Shown: positions 26,278-36,256 of the stretch, one piece after another | How positions within the stretch are numbered: the stretch's first letter is position 1 | How the letters are laid out: the number at the start of each line of letters is the position of its first letter | Source of the DNA: Chitinophaga sp. MM2321 | Lineage (GTDB): Bacteria; Bacteroidota; Bacteroidia; Chitinophagales; Chitinophagaceae | Assembly: GCF_964033635.1 (NCBI RefSeq) | Contig: NZ_OZ035533.1 | Span: 1-64,000, forward strand | DNA length: 64,000 nucleotides | Direction: 5' to 3' | Position numbers and translations under genes: made by a program | The notes under the pieces: generated by a model | The model's database searches: none | Seen by the model: only the letters and a program-made list of their open reading frames with translations | Told to the model about the DNA's origin: nothing

Positions 26278-29200
26278 ATGGATTTAAATTTTCAACAAAA
26301 AAAATCTGTAATTATGTGTCCTAATTCTATTTACAAAAAGTGTGGATTAGTGCTGATGCTAATTCTGACTTGTTGCATTACCTATGCACAAAGGAGTGTT
26401 AACGGGACGGTTAAATTGGAAGATAACCAACCACTTTCAGGAGCCACCGTAAGCGTTACAGGGACGCAAACCGGAACCCAGACGGATGCAGGTGGCAAGT
26501 TTTCTATCATCGTTCCGAAGGACCGTACTACTTTAACCCTCAGTTATATTGGTTATGAAACTGAAATTGTTAATGTTGGTAACCAGCAAACAATTACTGT
26601 TACATTGAAAACAAAAAGCGCCTCCCTGGACCAGGTAGTGGTGGTAGGATACGGTACGCAAAAACGTAGTGATGTAACAGGTGCAATAGGCTCTGTAACC
26701 GGTAAAGAATTGCAGGATCTGCCTGTTACGCAGGTAGGGCAGGCATTACAGGGCAAGGTTGCAGGTGTACAGATCCAGCAAAACTCCGGCGCGCCTGGTT
26801 CTGGCTTATTAATCCGGGTAAGGGGTACAGGTACCGTTAACAACTCTGAACCTTTATATGTGATTGATGGTAATCCTAATGGGAATACCCTGGATCTGGC
26901 GCCTGATCAGATTGAAAGTATCCAGGTTTTAAAAAGTGCGAGTGCTGCCGCCATCTATGGTGCGCAAGGCGCCAACGGGGTAATTTTGATCACCACCAAA
27001 CAGGGAAGAGCAGGAAAGTCTCAACTGGATGTTAATTTCTCACAGGGGTATCAACAGATCCAACGATATTACCCCGTAACAAATGCACGGCAGTATGCTA
27101 CCTTATATAATGAAGGATTGACGAATGCCGGTGCAGCTCCACTGTATCCTAATCCGGATGCATTAGGAGAAGGTACAGACTGGCAAAAAGAAATTTTTCA
27201 GATAGCACCGATGACAGATGTTTCTGTATCTGCCAGCGGCGGTAATGAAAACAGCCGGTTTTATTTTTCTACCGGTTATATCAAACAGGATGGTATTGTA
27301 ATAGGATCAAGTTTTGACCGGTTGAATCTACGGATTAACTCTTCCCATACAATTACCCCTGCTATTAAAGTTGGACAGAATTTTTCCGGTAGCATGGCTA
27401 CTTATAACCAGGTATCAGAATTTGGAGTAGGTACAATATTGGGCAGCGTATTAACCGCTAATCCTGAAGTACCTGTTAAAAACCCTGATGGAAGCTGGGG
27501 CTTTTCTCCTACTTCATTAAACTCCAGCAATCCCAGGGCCAGCCTCAGTTTTAATAACAATAAAACAAGACGCCCCGTATTTAACGGAAATGTATATGCA
27601 GAAATAGTTCCTTTTGAAGGATTTACTTTCCGTAGCCAGTTTAACTTCAACATGGGTACGATGGAAAACAAACAGTTCTCTCCTGTATATTTCATTTCTG
27701 CCAGCAGTCGTAATGATATCGCTACTTTAACTGAAAATAATACCACATTCAGGGATTACAGCTGGGCAAATACATTAACCTATCAAAAAGCAATCGGCAA
27801 ACATAGTTTTGATCTGCTAGCAGGTATTACTAACCAGGAAGCATATACGAAAAATGTTTCCGCAGTTGGTCAGGGAATCCCGCCGGCAGCAACAGATAAC
27901 CCCGGTCTGCGTTACCTGGACCTGGCTATCCAGGGTTTCAGGGTTGGCGGTGGAGCCGGTGAATGGGGAATCCTGTCTTATCTGGGCCGTGTTAACTATA
28001 ACTATGGCGGTAAGTATTTTTCTACTGTCAACTTCCGCGCAGATGGATCTTCCAGGTTTGGTGCAAATAACAAATTCGGCTATTTCCCTTCGTTCTCTTT
28101 AGGATGGAAAGTATCTGAGGAGAATTTTCTGAAAAGCGTGAGCTGGGTCAACAATTTAATGATTCGCGGTGGTTGGGGTTCTTTAGGAAACCAGAATTCA
28201 TTACCGAATTATGCGTTTGCTGACCTGGTTACCCCCAATATCAATTACAATTTTGGAGATGCGGTATTAAGAGGACAGGCTCCCACCGGAAAAGGCAACC
28301 CTGATCTGAAATGGGAGTCTACCCAGGAAACCAATCTGGGCTTTGATTTCACCGGCTTTAATGAAAGGTTTACGGCTTCATTCGATTGGTATAATAAGAA
28401 AACCAGTGATATATTATTACAGGTTCCCATTGTTCAGTATTCTGGTATAGAACAGGCGCCGTATGTAAACGGTGGATCTGTACTTAATAAGGGTATAGAA
28501 ATTATGTTAGGCTATCAGAGTAGAAAGGCTACCGGCTTTAACTATGATATATCCGGAAATATCTCCTTCAATAAGAATAGGGTGACAGCGTTAAGTAATA
28601 CCGGTTCTTCTATTTATACACAGTTGAGCTTTGTAGGTCTTGCTAACGTAACACAGGTAGGAAGTCCGATTGCTTCTTTCTATGGTTGGCAAACAGATGG
28701 TATATTCCAGACAGAAGATGAGATAAAAGCGCATGCTTTTCAGGGTAGTGGTACTGCTCCCGGGGATTTCAGGTTTATTGACCTGGACAAAAATGACACC
28801 ATTAATGCGAAAGACCAGACTATCATCGGTAATCCATGGCCTAAATTTATTTACGGCTTTAATACCAACTTTTCTTACAATAACTGGGAGCTGAGGGTGC
28901 AGGTACAGGGTACCTATGGAAATGATATTTTCATGGCTTCCAAATTCCGCCTGGAAGGAGCCAACTTTTTCAACTACTCCAAAAATGTATGGGATAACCG
29001 CTGGACAGGCCCGGGCACAAGCAACGATGTACCGCGTTTAACTACGAACGACCGGAACAATAATATGCGGTCTTCTGATTATTATGTAGAAGATGGATCT
29101 TATTTAAGGGTGAAGAATATTCAGTTGGCATACCGGTTTCCAAAAACGTTCGCAAAGCTGCGCAGTTTGCGGGTGTATGCATCTGTTCAGAATGCATTCA

Positions 29201-29334
29201 CTATTACAAAGTATCCTGGATTTGATCCTGAATTGGGAAGCAACCGTAATAATGATCCGCTGTATGTTGGTATAGATGAATTTGTGTACCCGGTGCCACG
29301 TGTATATACTGTAGGTATAAATGTGGGATTATAA
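26278..29334 (+). CDS. SusC/RagA-family TonB-linked outer membrane protein
   Basis: 1018 residues from ATG 26278. Signal peptide with core LVLMLILTCCITYAQ; a carboxypeptidase-regulatory-like domain (about 38-115: VNGTVKLEDNQPLSGATVSV); TonB box and plug starting at VVVVGYGTQKRSDVTGAI; then the 22-strand barrel with SusC hallmarks such as VLKSASAAAIYGAQGANGVI. It has no STN domain, so it is not wired to a FecI/FecR pathway. The AraC gene just downstream is the likely regulator. Together with SusD it imports an oligosaccharide or glycoside across the outer membrane. Confidence 0.95.
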   Translation: MDLNFQQKKSVIMCPNSIYKKCGLVLMLILTCCITYAQRSVNGTVKLEDNQPLSGATVSVTGTQTGTQTDAGGKFSIIVPKDRTTLTLSYIGYETEIVNVGNQQTITVTLKTKSASLDQVVVVGYGTQKRSDVTGAIGSVTGKELQDLPVTQVGQALQGKVAGVQIQQNSGAPGSGLLIRVRGTGTVNNSEPLYVIDGNPNGNTLDLAPDQIESIQVLKSASAAAIYGAQGANGVILITTKQGRAGKSQLDVNFSQGYQQIQRYYPVTNARQYATLYNEGLTNAGAAPLYPNPDALGEGTDWQKEIFQIAPMTDVSVSASGGNENSRFYFSTGYIKQDGIVIGSSFDRLNLRINSSHTITPAIKVGQNFSGSMATYNQVSEFGVGTILGSVLTANPEVPVKNPDGSWGFSPTSLNSSNPRASLSFNNNKTRRPVFNGNVYAEIVPFEGFTFRSQFNFNMGTMENKQFSPVYFISASSRNDIATLTENNTTFRDYSWANTLTYQKAIGKHSFDLLAGITNQEAYTKNVSAVGQGIPPAATDNPGLRYLDLAIQGFRVGGGAGEWGILSYLGRVNYNYGGKYFSTVNFRADGSSRFGANNKFGYFPSFSLGWKVSEENFLKSVSWVNNLMIRGGWGSLGNQNSLPNYAFADLVTPNINYNFGDAVLRGQAPTGKGNPDLKWESTQETNLGFDFTGFNERFTASFDWYNKKTSDILLQVPIVQYSGIEQAPYVNGGSVLNKGIEIMLGYQSRKATGFNYDISGNISFNKNRVTALSNTGSSIYTQLSFVGLANVTQVGSPIASFYGWQTDGIFQTEDEIKAHAFQGSGTAPGDFRFIDLDKNDTINAKDQTIIGNPWPKFIYGFNTNFSYNNWELRVQVQGTYGNDIFMASKFRLEGANFFNYSKNVWDNRWTGPGTSNDVPRLTTNDRNNNMRSSDYYVEDGSYLRVKNIQLAYRFPKTFAKLRSLRVYASVQNAFTITKYPGFDPELGSNRNNDPLYVGIDEFVYPVPRVYTVGINVGL

Positions 29335-29386
29335 TAAATGGAACTGATTTGCTTTAATTAGTTCTTCATCACTTAAATAATTAGTC

Positions 29387-30871
29387 ATGAAACGTATATT
29401 CTATTTAATTATTTCCCTTTGCTGGATGGCAGTTGGTTGCGAAAAGACGCTTAATAAAGAACCGCTGGCCAGGATTGAGGTGTCGCAGGCTTACAAAACG
29501 GTGGATGATGCCGCAAAGGCAGTGTATGCGGCCTATGCACCTATTACGCTTAATAACTGGACCAACCAGGGGTATATGCATTGGGTATTAGGAAATGTTG
29601 CCTCTGATGATACAGAGAAAGGTGGAGAATCGGGGTCAGATCAATTATATGCCCAGCAGATTTCTTTATTCAATATCCCTACGGATAATGATGCGATAAG
29701 GTTTGCATGGTCTTCTCAATATATCGGCATACGCCGTGCTAACCTGGTATTGGAAAATATTCCCAATATCACAATGGATGCAGCACTGCAAAGCCGTTAC
29801 CTGGCGGAAGCCAAATTTTTAAGAGGATGGTATTACTTTAACCTGGTAAAAACCTTTGGCGACATTCCATTGATCCTTTCTACAACTTTACCCCAATATG
29901 ATCTGGAGCGTATTCCCAAGGATAAAGTATACGAACAGATCATAAAAGATCTGCAGGAAGCTGCAGACGGCCTGCCATTGGCGAAGGACTATGCAAATGC
30001 AGATAGAGGACGTGCCACCAAAGGCGCTGCCCAGGCTTATCTTGGCAAGGTGTATCTCTACCTGAAAGATAATCCGAAGGCGGAAGAATGGTTTGGTAAA
30101 GTGATCACCTCTAATGAGTATTCATTAAACGACGACTACTTTTCTACGTTCCTCCGGGCCGGAGAAAATAGCCCCGAAAATATCTTCCAGGGCAAATTCC
30201 TGAACGATCAGGGCGCAGCTCCGTTAAATAACATCATCACCACTGTTTTCTCAAGCAGGGCCAGGAATGGTTGGGGTTTCAATTTACCTACACAGGATTT
30301 TGTGGATGCATTTGAACCTGGTGATCCCCGCTTATGGCAAACTGTTTTTAAAAACGGAGATGTAATGCCCGATGGGTTGGTGGGAAATGTTGGAAACAGC
30401 ACCACCGGATACCTGACAAAGAAAGCTTACGTACCGGAATATGAAAAATTATCAGGTTCTATCAACGCAGGCAGGGATGATATTTACATGCGGTTGGGTA
30501 AAGTTTTATTGTGGTATGCCGAGGCGGCTAACGAGAACGGTAATACGGATGAAGCTTTAACTGCATTGAATGATGTGCGTAAGCGCGCCCGTCAGGGTGA
30601 CAATGTTTTACCGGACGTGACGGAAAGAGATAAAGTGAAGCTAAGACAATTAATATGGAAAGAGCAGCGCGTAGAATTTGGGCAGGAGTTTGAACGATTC
30701 TTCGAATTGGTTCGCCAGGGAAGGGCTGGAACAGTGCTACGGGCTTATGCAACAAAATATAATACGCCAAAGGGCTCCGGCTTCCAGGATGGTGTGAATG
30801 AAATTTTCCCCATACCACAATCAGAAATCAATCTGAGTAAAGGTCGGCTTATTCAGAATCATGGTTATTAA
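29387..30871 (+). CDS. SusD/RagB-family substrate-binding lipoprotein
   Basis: 494 residues. Lipoprotein signal ending in MAVGC-EK. SusD_RagB fold with TPR-like helices: the YLAEAKFLRGWYYFNLVKTF segment, which is diagnostic, and a C-terminal NEIFPIPQSEINLSKGRLIQ tail. It binds the substrate at the cell surface and forms the lid of SusC. It lies 52 bases behind susC, and the unit closes with a strong terminator. Confidence 0.95.
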   Translation: MKRIFYLIISLCWMAVGCEKTLNKEPLARIEVSQAYKTVDDAAKAVYAAYAPITLNNWTNQGYMHWVLGNVASDDTEKGGESGSDQLYAQQISLFNIPTDNDAIRFAWSSQYIGIRRANLVLENIPNITMDAALQSRYLAEAKFLRGWYYFNLVKTFGDIPLILSTTLPQYDLERIPKDKVYEQIIKDLQEAADGLPLAKDYANADRGRATKGAAQAYLGKVYLYLKDNPKAEEWFGKVITSNEYSLNDDYFSTFLRAGENSPENIFQGKFLNDQGAAPLNNIITTVFSSRARNGWGFNLPTQDFVDAFEPGDPRLWQTVFKNGDVMPDGLVGNVGNSTTGYLTKKAYVPEYEKLSGSINAGRDDIYMRLGKVLLWYAEAANENGNTDEALTALNDVRKRARQGDNVLPDVTERDKVKLRQLIWKEQRVEFGQEFERFFELVRQGRAGTVLRAYATKYNTPKGSGFQDGVNEIFPIPQSEINLSKGRLIQNHGY

Positions 30872-30880
30872 TCACTAAAA

Positions 30881-30919
30881 AGAAAAGGCAATAAATCTGT
30901 TATTGCCTTTTCTTTTTTT
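30881..30919. terminator. Bidirectional terminator between SusD and AraC genes
   Basis: A perfect 14-bp stem, AGAAAAGGCAATAA (30881-30894) with TTATTGCCTTTTCT (30900-30913), loop ATCTG. A T-run follows on plus, and A-rich flanks on the left give T residues on minus. The stem overlaps the end of the minus-strand gene. Confidence 0.9.
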
Positions 30920-31817
30920 CTTTAACATTTTCGGCTTGAACCCTGTCTGATCTGAAGGCTTCAGGTGTGATCCCTGTTTTTTGCTTAAACTGTTTGGAAA
31001 AATAACTGGCTGTTTCGAAGTTAAGTTCGAAAGCGATTTCCTTTATAGGTTTTGAATGATCGGGCAACATAATTTTTGCTTTTTCAATCCGGAGCTGCAG
31101 CAGGTATTGTTTAGGAGAAATACCGGTGTAATGCTTGAAGGCTTTTCTAAACCAGGCGTAACTTACGTTTAGTTCGCCCGCCACATTTTCCATTTTAGTG
31201 TTATCGCTAATAATGTTGCGTAAAAGGATCTGTGCTTTGGTAATAATGTTTTCGGTATTATCACTTGGCTTAAAGCTTAATTGTTTTACTTCATACTGTA
31301 TTAAACCCAGCAAATGCATAACGATACCAGATATATAAAACTGGTAGCCTATCTTCTCCGTTTTTGTTTTTTCTATTATTTCAGAGAAAAGATATACGAT
31401 CCTTTCGCTCATACCCACTTGTAATACAGGCGTATCTCGATGAATAAATTTCCTGCTTTCTAAATTCCTGATAATATTCCCTTTACACCCCACCCAAAAC
31501 TCATCCCAACCGGTTTTGGACTCAGGCTTAAACCGATGCCACTCGCCAGGGAAGAGTAAAATAATATCTCCTTCATTTACTGTTTTACTTTCACACGAAG
31601 CCGATTCAAAATATCCTTTTCCCCTGGAGATGTAGATAATCTGGTACTCATCCAGCACCCGTCCTTTTGACCAGTTAAAATAATGATGCAGCGGATGTTC
31701 TTTGGAAGGATAGGGTTGTTCTTTTTTTATATGGCTATATCCTACATTTAAAACATGCAGCCCCCACCTGGCATCATGAGGACTTGTTGGTAAATATTTC
31801 TGATAATTTTTTTCCAT
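30900..31817 (-). CDS. AraC-family regulator with cupin sensor
   Basis: 305 residues from ATG 31817 (MEKNYQKYLP); an in-frame GTG 54 bases upstream is less likely. The N-terminal AraC ligand-binding cupin is seen as HHYFNWSKGRVLDEYQIIYI and FPGEWHRFKP. The C-terminal HTH pair is at about 205-300: MENVAGELNVSYAWFRKAF and the end motif FETASYFSKQFKQKTGITP. It lies between susC/susD and the isomerase/rhamnosidase pair and is divergent from the latter, so it is the natural candidate controller of both. Confidence 0.92.
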   Translation of the reverse strand: MEKNYQKYLPTSPHDARWGLHVLNVGYSHIKKEQPYPSKEHPLHHYFNWSKGRVLDEYQIIYISRGKGYFESASCESKTVNEGDIILLFPGEWHRFKPESKTGWDEFWVGCKGNIIRNLESRKFIHRDTPVLQVGMSERIVYLFSEIIEKTKTEKIGYQFYISGIVMHLLGLIQYEVKQLSFKPSDNTENIITKAQILLRNIISDNTKMENVAGELNVSYAWFRKAFKHYTGISPKQYLLQLRIEKAKIMLPDHSKPIKEIAFELNFETASYFSKQFKQKTGITPEAFRSDRVQAENVKEKKKRQ

Positions 31818-31923
31818 GTTGAAGGAGATACAAATATCAAAAAATACAACTAAAATCTCAGATTCGCTCACAAACAGCGATTTATAGGAGATACATTTAA
31901 GGGTAAGCTATCAAAATTTAATC

Positions 31924-33357
31924 ATGGTGAGAAACGAAATGAAAATTGGTCTTTTCGGAATAGGACTTGATACCTACTGGCCGCAGTTTGAGGGTCTGAA
32001 GGAGCGGCTGGAAGGGTATCTTCAGACAATTGAAGACCGTATCAGCATCATTCACCCGCACGTGATAAATGCCGGCCTGGTAGATAATGTTGATAAAGCT
32101 TTTGTTGCCGGAAAATTATTCAGTAGCGAAGATGTAGATGTTATTTTCCTGTACGTGTCTACCTATGCTTTGTCTGCTACGGTTTTACCTGTTGTGCAGA
32201 GAGCAAAGGTACCGGTTATTATACTGAACCTGTCGCCGGAAGCTGCCATTGACTATAAGCACTTTAATGCGCTGGGCAACCGTACCAGCATGACAGGCGA
32301 ATGGCTGGCCTATTGTTCGGCTTGCCCTGTACCGGAGATTGCCAATGTGTTTAACCGCACAGGCATAGCATTTCACCAGGTAACCGGTATGCTGCATAAC
32401 GATCCGGAATGCTGGCAGGAAATACAGGAATGGATTGAGGCTGCCCGTGTTGCCCACACCATGTTCTACAACCGCATGGGCTGCATGGGGCATTATTACA
32501 GTGGTATGCTGGATATTTACACGGACCTTACCATGCAGACAAAATATTTTGGAGGACATTTTGAATTAATAGAAGTAGATGAACTGAGCGCCCGGAGAAA
32601 TGAAGTGAGCGAAGCGGCCATTATTGAACGTGTAAAACACTTCCATGATGTTTTTGATGTGATGAATGATTGTTCAGCGTATGAACTCCGGCGGGCTGCC
32701 CGGACTTCTGTTGCCATGGATAGTTTAGTAACCGGCTACAAACTGGGTTCAATGGCGTATTATTATATGGGAACAGGAAATGCAGGAAATGAAGATGCAA
32801 TCAGTTCTATCATTTTAGGTAATTCCCTGCTCACAGCAAATGGAATACCGGTGGCCGGAGAATATGAAATCAAAAATGCCCAGGCCATGAAGATCCTCGA
32901 CAGTTTTGGTGTGGGCGGCTCTTTTACGGAATATTACGCCATGGATTTTGCGGCTGATGTTGTACTCATGGGACATGATGGCCCCGGTCATATTGCTATT
33001 TCCGAAGGTAAAACAAAAGTGAAACCCTTACAGGTATACCATGGAAAAGTTGGCAAGGGCTTATCGGTGGAGATGAGCGTGAAGCATGGTCCGGTTACCC
33101 TGCTTTCGGTAGTGGAGAAAAAATCAGGAGATGGATTGATGCTGCTTTGTGCAGAAGCGGAAAGTGTTCCCGGGCCGATTTTAGAAATTGGTAATACCAA
33201 TAGCCGTTATCAATTTTCTATTGGTGCACGCCGCTTTGTAAATGAATGGAACAGCCATGGACCGGCGCATCATTGCGCTATAGGCGTCACACATATTGCG
33301 TCAAAAATTAAAAAACTAGGTAAGTTACTAAACATGGAAGTAGTGCAGGTTTGTTAG
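31924..33357 (+). CDS. L-fucose/L-arabinose isomerase-family protein
   Basis: 477 residues from ATG 31924; ATG 31939 (MKIGLFGIG) is also plausible. The N-terminal Rossmann-like domain begins KIGLFGIGLDTYWPQF. Further segments in order are VDVIFLYVSTYALSATVLPV, MGHYYSGMLDIYTDL and MGHDGPGHIAISEGK, all seen in L-arabinose/L-fucose isomerase-like proteins. These convert aldoses to ketoses with Mn2+. The exact sugar is unknown; next to a rhamnosidase, a deoxy-sugar or released pentose is reasonable (inference). No signal peptide. Confidence 0.85.
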   Translation: MVRNEMKIGLFGIGLDTYWPQFEGLKERLEGYLQTIEDRISIIHPHVINAGLVDNVDKAFVAGKLFSSEDVDVIFLYVSTYALSATVLPVVQRAKVPVIILNLSPEAAIDYKHFNALGNRTSMTGEWLAYCSACPVPEIANVFNRTGIAFHQVTGMLHNDPECWQEIQEWIEAARVAHTMFYNRMGCMGHYYSGMLDIYTDLTMQTKYFGGHFELIEVDELSARRNEVSEAAIIERVKHFHDVFDVMNDCSAYELRRAARTSVAMDSLVTGYKLGSMAYYYMGTGNAGNEDAISSIILGNSLLTANGIPVAGEYEIKNAQAMKILDSFGVGGSFTEYYAMDFAADVVLMGHDGPGHIAISEGKTKVKPLQVYHGKVGKGLSVEMSVKHGPVTLLSVVEKKSGDGLMLLCAEAESVPGPILEIGNTNSRYQFSIGARRFVNEWNSHGPAHHCAIGVTHIASKIKKLGKLLNMEVVQVC

Positions 33358-33412
33358 TTTTTGGCAGAACTTTTATTACAAAAGTCCAATTTATCCATTA
33401 GCATTAATAGCT

Positions 33413-36106
33413 ATGAAAAGAAGAGATTTTATCAAACAAACAGGCGCAACTGCCATGCTCAGTGTAATGGCGCCGATGGCCATTACGAACATCATGTGTT
33501 CCGCAAGGAAAGGTATGCAGATATATGATTTGCAATGTGAGTACATGACAGATCCGTTGGGAATTGATACGCCCATACCAAGGCTTTCATGGAAATTATC
33601 AGACAAGACCAGGGGGCAGCGGCAAACAGGGTACCAGGTACTGGTGGCCAGCAGTAAATCACTGTTGGATAAAGAGCAGGCGGATATATGGGATAGCGGA
33701 CTTGTTTCTTCGGCGCAATCGGCATTGGTGGCGGTGGGTAAAAAACTGGCATCCGGACAGGAATGTTTTTGGAAAGTAAGGGTGCTGGATAAAGATAAGA
33801 AGCGTTCTGACTGGAGTACTGTTGCCCGTTTTTCAATGGGCCTGCTCCTTCCGGGCGACTGGTCCGGGAAATGGATTAAGCATCCGGATGCGGCCGCAGA
33901 GAAACATATCTGGTTCCGTAAAAATATAGACCTGGCGGAGAAAGTAGATACTGCCTTCCTGTATCTCGCATCTGTAGGGTATCATGAACTATATATAAAC
34001 GGCCATAAAGTTGATACCACTATTCTTGCACCCTCCTTAACAAGGCTCGACAAGCGTGTTTTATATGTAACATACGATATCAGAAAATTATTGCAGCCCG
34101 GTGCTAATACCATTGCAATATGGTACGGGCCTGGTTGGTCGAGATATGGTTATTTTAAAACACATCAGGCGCTGAAAGTGCAACTGGCCATTAAAACAAT
34201 GGATGGTAAAACCAGTACCATAGCGACAGATGAAAGCTGGAGATGTAAAACAAGTTTCAGTGAAAACACCGGCAGTACAAAGTATGATAATAACGGCGGT
34301 GAAAAAATTGATGCCGCTGCCTATATTCCCGGTTGGAATAAGGTTGATTTTGATGATACACAATGGAAGCCCGCAGCCAGTACTGTTATTGAAGCCGTGT
34401 TATCTTCCCAGATAATAGCGCCTACCCGTGTTATAGAAACTATTCCCGCAAAAGAAATCACCGGAACCGGTCCTTACAGGATAGATATGGGTATCAATTT
34501 TACAGGTTGGGCAGAAATAAAAATGAAGCAACTGTCTGCCGGAGATAGGGTCATCATAAAAGTGGCCGATGGTCTTGACGCAGTACAGGATTTCGGGCAG
34601 CAGAGCGAATTTGTAAGTAACGGAAATCCGGAAGAAGTATTTAAAAACCGGTTTAACTATATAGCCGGCAGGTATATTACCATTGAAGGGCTGAAACAAA
34701 AACCGGAACTATCGGATATCACTTGCTTTGCCATTGGGAATGATCTTAAACGTGTTGGACAATTTTCTTCCTCCAACGATTTGTTTAACAAGATATATGA
34801 AATGGACCTGTGGACTTACCGGGCAAATACGATAGAAGGATTTACCAGCGATTGTCCGCATCGTGAAAGGTTGGGATATGGTGAAGAAAACTTTGCCACT
34901 GCCTGGGGATGTGGGTTGCCAAATTATCAGACGGGCGCTTTTTATACCAAGCTTGTACGTGACTGGTGTGATGTGCAGGAAGAAAACGGTTGGATTCATC
35001 ATACCGCACCACAGATCAATGAACACTATGGAGGACCTATGTGGAGCAGTGCTCCACTTAATATCAGCTGGGAATTTTATCAGACTTATGGAGATAAACA
35101 ACTGTTGCGCAATGTTTACCCAACGGGTAAAAGATGGCTGGAGTTCCTGAAATCCAAGGAGTCAGACGGGCTTTTAAGGTCGTATAGCAGTGAATGGGGT
35201 ACATTCCTTGGTGACTGGGCTGCTCCCGGCCACCGGCAGGAGAAAGGAGGTACACCAGAGGCGCTTTTTTTCAACAATTGTGTATACGTCATGAACCTGG
35301 ACACTTTCGTGCAAATCGCCCGCCTTTTGGGCGAAACGGCGGATGCTGAATTGTACGCGCAACGATCCCTGGAACTAAAAAAAGAAATCCATTCGCAGTT
35401 TTTTAATCCGGCTACCAATACTTACATGAGCGGGCAACAGGTACAGCAGGCATTTCCAATGCACACCAATATTACGCCCGCGCATCTGGTGCCTATGGTG
35501 TATGCCAATTTCGAGCAGGAGATCAGGTTGAACAAACCCTATCTTGATATGGGCAGTTCGGGGTTACCGGTCTTATTAAAATACCTGATTGAAGATGCCG
35601 GACGAAATGATATTCTTTTTGAGCATCTATCCAAAACAACAGAACCTGGCTATGGCTATTTTATAAAAAGAGGCGAAACTACATGGCCTGAGTACTGGGA
35701 TGTAGATGTTGCGAGTAAAATTCATACCTGTTACACAGGTATCGCATCCTGGTTTATGAAGGGGTTAGGTGGTATTCGTCCTGATCCGGCACATCCAGGC
35801 TATCAGTCTTTCATTATTAAACCTGCTGTAGTAGGAGATTTGAAATTTGTAAATGCAACAACAGCGTCGTTGTATGGTACCATTGTAAGCCAGTGGGAAA
35901 AGAAGAACGATGTTGTAGAAATGAATATCACTATTCCCGTAAATACGATGGCGAATGTGTATGTACCCACCAATGATGTAAATAATATTACGGAAGGCGG
36001 CATGGCTGTACGGTCTGCAGCGGGAATCACTTTCCTGAAAATGGATGGGCAATATGCGGTATTGCAGGTGCAGTCAGGAGAATATAAATTTCAGTCGAAG
36101 CTTTAA
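33413..36106 (+). CDS. Alpha-L-rhamnosidase, GH78 family
   Basis: 897 residues. A twin-arginine-like N-terminus, MKRRDFIKQTGATAM, suggests Tat export. Domain order: N-terminal Fn3-like domain (CEYMTDPLGIDTPIPRLSWK), rhamnosidase beta-sandwich domains (ADIWDSGLV; ASVGYHELYINGHKVD), then the (alpha/alpha)6 catalytic barrel. The barrel carries the GH78 acidic motif DCPHRERLGYGEEN from residue 480 and WGTFLGDWAAPG, and a C-terminal beta domain follows. It releases terminal L-rhamnose from plant glycosides or polysaccharides. It is 55 bases after the isomerase gene, so in the same unit, which ends in a terminator. Confidence 0.93.
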   Translation: MKRRDFIKQTGATAMLSVMAPMAITNIMCSARKGMQIYDLQCEYMTDPLGIDTPIPRLSWKLSDKTRGQRQTGYQVLVASSKSLLDKEQADIWDSGLVSSAQSALVAVGKKLASGQECFWKVRVLDKDKKRSDWSTVARFSMGLLLPGDWSGKWIKHPDAAAEKHIWFRKNIDLAEKVDTAFLYLASVGYHELYINGHKVDTTILAPSLTRLDKRVLYVTYDIRKLLQPGANTIAIWYGPGWSRYGYFKTHQALKVQLAIKTMDGKTSTIATDESWRCKTSFSENTGSTKYDNNGGEKIDAAAYIPGWNKVDFDDTQWKPAASTVIEAVLSSQIIAPTRVIETIPAKEITGTGPYRIDMGINFTGWAEIKMKQLSAGDRVIIKVADGLDAVQDFGQQSEFVSNGNPEEVFKNRFNYIAGRYITIEGLKQKPELSDITCFAIGNDLKRVGQFSSSNDLFNKIYEMDLWTYRANTIEGFTSDCPHRERLGYGEENFATAWGCGLPNYQTGAFYTKLVRDWCDVQEENGWIHHTAPQINEHYGGPMWSSAPLNISWEFYQTYGDKQLLRNVYPTGKRWLEFLKSKESDGLLRSYSSEWGTFLGDWAAPGHRQEKGGTPEALFFNNCVYVMNLDTFVQIARLLGETADAELYAQRSLELKKEIHSQFFNPATNTYMSGQQVQQAFPMHTNITPAHLVPMVYANFEQEIRLNKPYLDMGSSGLPVLLKYLIEDAGRNDILFEHLSKTTEPGYGYFIKRGETTWPEYWDVDVASKIHTCYTGIASWFMKGLGGIRPDPAHPGYQSFIIKPAVVGDLKFVNATTASLYGTIVSQWEKKNDVVEMNITIPVNTMANVYVPTNDVNNITEGGMAVRSAAGITFLKMDGQYAVLQVQSGEYKFQSKL

Positions 36107-36141
36107 TTATCTTGTAAGATCTCTCTTCCCATAGAGAATAG

Positions 36142-36176
36142 AAAGCCTTTAAACAGTACGTTTGAAGGCTTTTTTG
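36142..36176 (+). terminator. Terminator after the rhamnosidase gene
   Basis: AAAGCCTTTAAAC (36142-36154) with GTTTGAAGGCTTT (36160-36172), one G-T wobble, then T residues. Confidence 0.9.
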
Positions 36177-36202
36177 TTGATAGATATGAGCCTTTTCCCG
36201 GC

Positions 36203-36233
36203 GGTTACAAAAAATGCGCTCTTTTTTGTAACC
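36203..36233. repeat. Perfect 12-bp inverted repeat over the folE promoter
   Basis: GGTTACAAAAAA (36203-36214) and TTTTTTGTAACC (36222-36233) separated by TGCGCTC. The right arm contains the -35-like TGTAACC. It may be an operator, or a second, divergent -35 element. Confidence 0.65.
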
Positions 36234-36256
36234 AAATCCCTCTTTTTTACTCTAAT
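36227..36256 (+). promoter_or_regulatory. ECF-type promoter of the folE unit
   Basis: TGTAACC (36227-36233), 16 bases, CTCTAAT (36250-36256). The same two elements with the same spacing recur upstream of the DUF4142 gene. The AAC-type -35 is characteristic of ECF sigma factors, and the sequence does not fit TAnnTTTG. About 78 bases of leader precede the coding start. Confidence 0.65.
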
